Shown: positions 59,809 through 64,000 of the stretch, piece after piece
Numbering within the stretch: position 1 is the stretch's first letter
How the letters are laid out: each line of letters begins with the position of its first letter
Source of the DNA: a virus
IMG/VR virus record: IMGVR_UViG_3300033984_000379
Location: 45,406-109,405 of that record
Length of the DNA stretch: 64,000 bases
Reading direction: 5' to 3' (one strand)
Notes under the pieces: model-generated
Told to the model about the DNA's origin: nothing
The model's database searches: none
The model's input: only the letters and a program-made list of their open reading frames with translations
Made by a program: the position numbers and the translations under genes

Positions 59809-61536
59809 ATGGAAGAACTTTATAAATATATAATTGAAACTTATCATGTTACAGAATATGATGATACAACTCCCGTCCAAAGGGAGATATCTGACGACCC
59901 ATTTGAGGATAATGGTCGGTATTATGATATGGAAGGACTTGAGTATGTAATCAAAGGAAACTATACAACAAAAGAAAAATTTGAAGAAAACCTTAAAAAC
60001 AAATTAGCTGTAGTTGAAATAAAAAGAAAAAGTGTTTACGTAACTAAAACTGAAGATAAAATTAGTTTTAAACTTTTCACATATAGTAGAAGACGACGAC
60101 TAAATGGTCGGGGTTTTAAAAGTGATAATAGTGTTAGGTTTGTAACTTTTAATGTTAAGACTAATTCACTATATTCTGGACATATGACGAATTACACATC
60201 CAAAAAAAAGGTTAATAAAAGAATTCGTAGAAACAACTTTTGGGAAAGTCCTTTAAACTTGATAAAACATTTAATGAACACAATGTTTTATGGGAGTTTA
60301 AGTAATAAAAAACTTAAGGAAAAAATGACCGAAAAACACGAGGTTATCGGAATATCAATGAATATTTTTTTAAGTAATATCCCAGGTGTTGTTATTAACC
60401 CATCTTATAGTGATGATGAAAACTTATACAAAAGATATTTGGAATATTCAGGTATTAAGTATTCAAATAACTGGAAAGTGTTTATGGAGATTTTCCCCCA
60501 AGTTACAAAAAAAGATTTGGTAAAACACAAGTTAAAGTTTATTGATGCGTTTATGACTAAAAATGGTGTCAGTGGTGAAAAACTAAAAAGGGTTTTACAT
60601 ACGGTTAAAGAATGTAATATGGAGTCATTACATTATGCTTATCGTTTATTGGGGGAGAAATTTGTGAATTCCCAAAGTGATGACTTTATGAAACAGGTTA
60701 TTGAGACCTCGGTGTTTAAATACTACTATATGCCGGAGTTTGCATTTAAGAATGATAAAGAGAAAAGAAATGTTGTTGAGGTTATGAAGTTAGTTATGAT
60801 GAAACATATAACATCTAACACTTTCAACGACCATATAAATATGATAACCCAAATAAGATTATTTGAGGATTTTACTTGGAAGTCGAAAACTTATGATGAG
60901 TTTAATAATGAACATTATGATTTGACCAATAAGGTTAGTCATTATACTCAAGGGGATTTCACTAGAAAATATGATGAAAAATTTGTAAATACTATTGAGA
61001 AACCTATTGTGTTAGATTACATTTATTATCCAGTTGTATTAAAAACATCTATTGACTATAATTCGGAGTCGGTGACGCAATCAAATTGTGTTAAGACTTA
61101 TATTAAAAGAGAGGAGTCAATAATCATTTCACTTAGGAGAGATGAAATCACTGGTGAAAGAGTTACCATTGAATATATTGTAGGTCATAATGGTGAAAAA
61201 GTCTTTGACATTGTAAGAATCCAGACATTAGGTAGATTTAATCAAGGTATTGATGAAGTTTGGCATAATGTTGTGGCTAAATTAGATGATAGAATTAATG
61301 ATTATTTATTACATAATGAGTTTACTTTACCGGTTATGAATGTTGTTGTAGGTGGTAGAGAATTTGATACTGAATGTGAGGTTACTGATAATATTAAAAT
61401 GAAACATTATATGGACCAAAGTAATAGAACCGATTTTGGTTATCAACTAAAATGGGATAAAGATTTAAGTAGGTTAAAAGATAATGTAAATACTGATGAC
61501 CAAGAAGAAACTCACGACTGGATTGATTTTTTTTAA
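59809..61536 (+). CDS. PcfJ-like protein (575 aa)
   Basis: This is a 575-residue protein. The C-terminal region (about 410-500) fits PcfJ-like proteins known from conjugative plasmids and phages: QSNCVKTYIKREESIIISLRR, then RVTIEYIVGHNGEKVFDIVR and QTLGRFNQG. PcfJ has no established molecular function. The N-terminal 200 residues are basic, with a beta segment (KRKSVYVTKTEDKISFKLFTYSR). It has a strong host-type promoter and starts the operon with thioredoxin and glutaredoxin. Confidence 0.65.
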   Translation: MEELYKYIIETYHVTEYDDTTPVQREISDDPFEDNGRYYDMEGLEYVIKGNYTTKEKFEENLKNKLAVVEIKRKSVYVTKTEDKISFKLFTYSRRRRLNGRGFKSDNSVRFVTFNVKTNSLYSGHMTNYTSKKKVNKRIRRNNFWESPLNLIKHLMNTMFYGSLSNKKLKEKMTEKHEVIGISMNIFLSNIPGVVINPSYSDDENLYKRYLEYSGIKYSNNWKVFMEIFPQVTKKDLVKHKLKFIDAFMTKNGVSGEKLKRVLHTVKECNMESLHYAYRLLGEKFVNSQSDDFMKQVIETSVFKYYYMPEFAFKNDKEKRNVVEVMKLVMMKHITSNTFNDHINMITQIRLFEDFTWKSKTYDEFNNEHYDLTNKVSHYTQGDFTRKYDEKFVNTIEKPIVLDYIYYPVVLKTSIDYNSESVTQSNCVKTYIKREESIIISLRRDEITGERVTIEYIVGHNGEKVFDIVRIQTLGRFNQGIDEVWHNVVAKLDDRINDYLLHNEFTLPVMNVVVGGREFDTECEVTDNIKMKHYMDQSNRTDFGYQLKWDKDLSRLKDNVNTDDQEETHDWIDFF

Positions 61537-61539
61537 GAT

Positions 61540-61857
61540 ATGGAAGAGATAAAGATAAGAAAACATTGTGTAAAATTATTTAAGGAACGATATGGTTCCT
61601 ATCCTTCTATTGTTAATACTTATAACTCATTAAGTGGGGAAGTTATTAATAAATTAATTGACAAATCACACCTGTTATGGTATAATGATTATGTTGATTT
61701 AGATGGGGGTATAAATAATATTGAAAAATTAGTTGAATATGATTCAACAGGTATATTTATTTATATTAAGAATGGTAATGTTCTATTCTTAACAACAATA
61801 AACAAAAAAAACATTGTAGATTTTACGCTACATAATTTAATTAAAAAAAGTAAATAA
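61540..61857 (+). CDS. Hypothetical protein (105 aa)
   Basis: This is a 105-residue protein with no recognised family. It is rich in Asn, Lys and Leu with strand-helix alternation (HCVKLFKERYGSYPSIVNTY; GIFIYIKNGNVLFLTTI). It lies three bases after the PcfJ-like gene and one before thioredoxin, so it is co-transcribed with both. Confidence 0.65.
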   Translation: MEEIKIRKHCVKLFKERYGSYPSIVNTYNSLSGEVINKLIDKSHLLWYNDYVDLDGGINNIEKLVEYDSTGIFIYIKNGNVLFLTTINKKNIVDFTLHNLIKKSK

Positions 61858-61858
61858 A

Positions 61859-62173
61859 ATGGAGATTACAACAGAAGAATTAAAAAGAAAAATTGAAAAT
61901 GGTGAAAAATTGGTTATTGATTTTCACGCAGCATTTTGTGTACCTTGTAGACAAATGAAACCAATCTTTGAAAGAATTGCTACAGAATATCAAGAACAAA
62001 ATTCAGATGTACAATTATACACTATGGATGTTGAAGCTAATATGGCGTTCGCAAAATCATTGGGTATTAGAAATATTCCTATGATTAAAACTTTTGCTAA
62101 TGGTACTGAAACTTATTCTAGAGTGGGAACACATACTGAAGAAGAAATTAAAAATGTTATTGAAACCGTATAA
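61859..62173 (+). CDS. trxA: Thioredoxin
   Basis: This is a 104-residue thioredoxin. The active site is CVPC (Cys27-Cys30) in FHAAFCVPCRQMKP, in place of the usual WCGPC, and the cis-proline loop is NIPMIKTF. The length matches the family. It would use NADPH and the host reductase to reduce the phage ribonucleotide reductase. The missing Gly and Trp suggest changed redox potential or partner choice. It is one base after the previous gene and adjoins glutaredoxin. Confidence 0.92.
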   Translation: MEITTEELKRKIENGEKLVIDFHAAFCVPCRQMKPIFERIATEYQEQNSDVQLYTMDVEANMAFAKSLGIRNIPMIKTFANGTETYSRVGTHTEEEIKNVIETV

Positions 62174-62175
62174 TT

Positions 62176-62460
62176 ATGGATAAATTATTAATTGTCTTTA
62201 CGATGAAGGGTTGTCCTTATTGTGTTGAATTAAAAAATAAAATAAAGGAAAGTGATATTGATTTCGTTGAACGCGATATTGATAAACATAAGGATGAATA
62301 TGATATGTTTGTTGAAATAACAGAAAACGAATTTGTTCCAGCCTTTATGATTGTTGAAAGTCCTGACAAAGAACCAACTTCATTGTTATTTGCACCGGAA
62401 AGAGATTTTAATGAAATTGATGAAGGTTTGACAATTATTAAAGAACATTTTAATAAATAA
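62176..62460 (+). CDS. Glutaredoxin-like protein
   Basis: This is a 94-residue glutaredoxin-fold protein. CPYC (Cys13-Cys16) lies in TMKGCPYCVELKNKI, followed by the DFVERDIDKHK strand-helix pattern and an EFVPAFMI segment where the usual TVP cis-proline loop sits. It is likely an electron donor to NrdA, or a T4 NrdC-like redoxin. The usual glutathione-binding GG-x-DD at the end is not clear, and Bacteroidota often lack glutathione, so a redoxin for another thiol is possible. It starts two bases after thioredoxin. Confidence 0.88.
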   Translation: MDKLLIVFTMKGCPYCVELKNKIKESDIDFVERDIDKHKDEYDMFVEITENEFVPAFMIVESPDKEPTSLLFAPERDFNEIDEGLTIIKEHFNK

Positions 62461-62490
62461 AAAATCCCCTTAATTGGGGATTTTCTTTTT
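62461..62490. terminator. Bidirectional terminator between converging genes
   Basis: AAAATCCCC and GGGGATTTT (9-bp stem, 6-base loop), with A's before and T's after. It can end the PcfJ-thioredoxin-glutaredoxin transcript and the minus-strand gene at 62489-63316. Confidence 0.9.
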
Positions 62491-63316
62491 AGAATACTAC
62501 TAAGTCTTTTACTCTATCTCTTATCAACCAGGGTTTATCTCCAAATGGTATTGTGATATCTTCAATGATATCGTAAGATAAAATACCATGTTGAAATTTA
62601 CTAATGTTAAAATCAAAAACATCCAATATCAAAGATTTAATGGTTTCTTCTTTATATATTCCATTTGATTTAATTCTAATATTAAAATCTTCATCTTTAT
62701 TTTGAGATAATGAAAACTTAAATGTTATTTCTGACGCACCAATAATATCAAAAATTTGGTTACAAATATATTCTGAATAATAAAGATTACTTCTACCCAT
62801 AGATAAGCTATGTCCATAAGGGAATTCTGATGTTATATTTAAAGGATTGTAAGTGTAGTAATCAAGATTTGATACATTCTCTTCAGAGAAGTCAATTTCA
62901 GGTTCTAATTGGTGTGTATAGTTAACTGAATGAAATTTATAATCAGTTGTTGAGTTTTGAACAAAATCGGTAACATCTTTATGGTAGTAAGGTCTAATAT
63001 TGTTTGAATATAATGTGAAGAAATGTTCATCTTTTTTAACTAATTCGTGTTTATAGATGATTAAATCAATTATATTAATGTGTTCATAACCGAATATTGT
63101 TAATAGTGTTTTATATTCAGTCATAAATTCTTCTTTAACTGTCATTATGTCTAAGATTTCTTCACAATTTGTCATACCATTGACAACTAAAAAACGACCA
63201 CAGTCAACCACTTCAATTACAACATCGTATTGTGTAGTTTTATTTATTTTTTTAACTATAAAATCTGCGAATAGATTTACAATTCCTCTGTTAGAATTTT
63301 TATTAATATACTTCAT
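62489..63316 (-). CDS. Hypothetical minus-strand protein (275 aa)
   Basis: I do not recognise this 275-residue protein. It is acidic, with strand-helix alternation (YDVVIEVVDCGRFLVV; TFKFSLSQNKDEDFNIRIK), a YGHSLSMGRSNLYYSEYICNQ segment near 170, and a C-terminal DITIPFGDKPWLIRDRVKDL. This order is faintly reminiscent of S-adenosylmethionine synthetase domains, but key nucleotide-binding motifs are not seen and I do not call it. A TTATTTATATAAT element on its own strand lies about 35 bases upstream of the start. Confidence 0.7.
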   Translation of the reverse strand: MKYINKNSNRGIVNLFADFIVKKINKTTQYDVVIEVVDCGRFLVVNGMTNCEEILDIMTVKEEFMTEYKTLLTIFGYEHINIIDLIIYKHELVKKDEHFFTLYSNNIRPYYHKDVTDFVQNSTTDYKFHSVNYTHQLEPEIDFSEENVSNLDYYTYNPLNITSEFPYGHSLSMGRSNLYYSEYICNQIFDIIGASEITFKFSLSQNKDEDFNIRIKSNGIYKEETIKSLILDVFDFNISKFQHGILSYDIIEDITIPFGDKPWLIRDRVKDLVVF

Positions 63317-63366
63317 AATTTTTGTTTTATGTTAATTAATAAACAAAATAAAATATTATATAAATA

Positions 63367-63395
63367 AAAAAAAGGAGAAATAATCTCCTTTTTTT
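63367..63395 (-). terminator. Terminator for the small minus-strand gene
   Basis: A 12-bp stem (AAAAAAAGGAGA / TCTCCTTTTTTT) with a 5-base loop. It lies 19 bases past the stop of the gene at 63415-63558 and, reading on the minus strand, ends in a T-run. Confidence 0.85.
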
Positions 63396-63414
63396 GTTAA
63401 TGATTGTCGTTATA

Positions 63415-63558
63415 CTACTTTTTAGTATAATAACGCTCAACTACTTTACGAACTGACTCTTGAATTGGCTGAGTTTGAGGTTGAGCCGGTGCTGGAGTTT
63501 GGTTAGTTTGTTGTGTAGTTTGTGTCTGATTTTGTTTATTTTTACAACCACATGACAT
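63415..63558 (-). CDS. Small Gln/Thr/Pro-rich protein with CGC start (47 aa)
   Basis: A 47-residue minus-strand protein. It starts MSCGCKNK, continues with a low-complexity Gln/Thr/Pro stretch (QTQTTQQTNQTPAPAQPQ) and ends in a basic helix (ESVRKVVERYYTKK). It has its own terminator and a correctly oriented ATATTTAT motif 32 bases upstream, so it is very likely a real gene. The CGC pair might bind metal or anchor the protein. Function unknown. Confidence 0.7.
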   Translation of the reverse strand: MSCGCKNKQNQTQTTQQTNQTPAPAQPQTQPIQESVRKVVERYYTKK

Positions 63559-63590
63559 AGTACTAAAGTGTTAGAAGTTTATTGATAATG

Positions 63591-63598
63591 ATAAATAT
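63591..63598 (-). promoter_or_regulatory. Minus-strand ATATTTAT motif
   Basis: Read on the minus strand this is GATATTTATC, 32 bases before the ATG at 63558. Its orientation matches the gene it precedes. Confidence 0.45.
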
Positions 63599-63637
63599 CA
63601 ATCAAAATAGATTAATGTCAAGATTACAAATAATATA

Positions 63638-63668
63638 TTGATATATTTATAAAAATATGATACATTTG
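63638..63668 (+). promoter_or_regulatory. Bacteroidota-type promoter next to the start at 63673
   Basis: TTG (63638-63640), 20 bases, TACATTTG (63661-63668), only four bases before the ATG at 63673. A transcript starting at the usual distance from this element would have almost no leader. Confidence 0.8.
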
Positions 63669-63672
63669 CCTT

Positions 63673-64000
63673 ATGAAAAAAATTAAATTAACCGAACAAG
63701 GTTTACATAAATTAATCAGAACTATTGTTGAACAAGTTGAGGAAACATACCTTAAAGTTCCGGCTGAACAATATCGTGATTTATTAGAAAAAGCGAGTAA
63801 TGACCCAAGTCTTTTAGCCAGAATAAAAACTTTAAAGGGGAAGTCACTTATTATTGTTGGAGATTTGAAATTAAAAGGTTTACCGATTGATAATTTAGGA
63901 AACATTAAAGTTGTTCAAGGTTCATTAGATATTAGTGATACAAATATCAGAGACCTTAAAGGTGTTGAGGTAACAGGTTATGTTACGGATTGGAATACAC
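63673..64000 (+). CDS. Start of a protein with repeat-like beta segments (3' partial)
   Basis: The first 109 codons are visible. The N-terminus (KKIKLTEQGLHKLIRTIVEQ) resembles an internal segment of the 51722 protein (LTESEMVNLIEKIILEQ) and T4 capsid-targeting peptides with an Ile-Val-Glu end. From residue 50 on, repeats like LIIVGDLKLKGLPIDNLGNIK and VVQGSLDISDTNIRDLKGVE suggest a parallel beta or receptor-L-like solenoid. The gene continues beyond the window. The ATG is the only plausible start. Confidence 0.7.
   Translation, partial: MKKIKLTEQGLHKLIRTIVEQVEETYLKVPAEQYRDLLEKASNDPSLLARIKTLKGKSLIIVGDLKLKGLPIDNLGNIKVVQGSLDISDTNIRDLKGVEVTGYVTDWNT

Noticed and set aside
62489-63316. S-adenosylmethionine synthetase call for the minus-strand 275-residue protein
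   Set aside because: The similarity is a loose order of segments without the ATP and methionine binding motifs.
1-64000. tRNA genes
   Set aside because: The few intergenic gaps were read on both strands and none shows a cloverleaf with a T-loop GTTCRA-type core; a tRNAscan-SE run would settle it.

Overview
The window is a 64 kb piece of a large, AT-rich, double-stranded DNA phage genome. The phage has a contractile, T4-like tail and almost certainly infects a member of the Bacteroidota (flavobacteria-like). The phage identity rests on T4-type baseplate wedge genes (gp25-like and gp6-like), a gp41-like helicase, a DnaG-type primase, a gp47/gp46-like nuclease-ATPase pair, a flap nuclease, ribonucleotide reductase and very dense gene packing with many 1-11 bp overlaps. 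The host assignment rests on four points. At least nine promoters fit the Bacteroidota form TTG/TTTG-N19-20-TAnnTTTG. The phage encodes a short primary-type sigma factor like Bacteroidota RpoD. It encodes a small histone H1-like protein typical of that phylum. Its tail proteins carry SprB-like repeats, known from flavobacterial gliding adhesins. Start codons are generally preceded by A/T-rich sequence rather than a Shine-Dalgarno site. No terminase, portal or major capsid gene and no tRNA was recognised here.

Layout. 0-7.4 kb: end of an unknown gene, a ribbon-helix-helix protein, an HNH endonuclease, flap endonuclease, replicative helicase and nrdB/nrdA, closed by a terminator. 7.5-32 kb: the tail and baseplate block, with gp25-like, gp6-like, a 1718-residue protein with an internal membrane segment, PKD-like and SprB-repeat adhesins, and a RuvC-like resolvase at the end. 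32.6-33.4 kb: two minus-strand genes, one with Pro-Thr linkers and one a paralogue of a tail-block gene. 33.5-42.4 kb: primase, PD-(D/E)XK nuclease, small early genes, and gp47-like and gp46-like proteins. 42.5-46.4 kb: a restriction-modification-like cassette, with an SF2 helicase broken into two separately promoted genes, an NPPY N6-adenine methyltransferase and a separate short SAM-binding methyltransferase module. 46.5-47.9 kb: an acidic protein and the sigma factor. 47.9-54.8 kb: membrane proteins, an amidase-fold protein, candidate head-associated proteins and the histone-like gene. 54.6-56.4 kb: a minus-strand cluster with DnaJ. 56.5-62.5 kb: two tandem LRR-ended paralogues, a PcfJ-like protein, thioredoxin and glutaredoxin. 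62.5-64 kb: two minus-strand genes and the start of another plus-strand gene.

Two promoter classes appear to divide the genome. The host-type sites lie mainly before replication-adjacent, restriction-like and accessory genes. A strand-oriented ATATTTAT motif lies just before many virion and other late-looking genes on both strands, and the phage sigma factor is a natural candidate to read one class. The strongest candidate for an undescribed system is the 42.5-46.4 kb cassette. The two helicase halves sit in one reading frame but are separated by two in-frame stops and a strong promoter match. The SAM-binding half of a methyltransferase is encoded after, not before, the protein carrying the NPPY motif and the likely target-recognition region.
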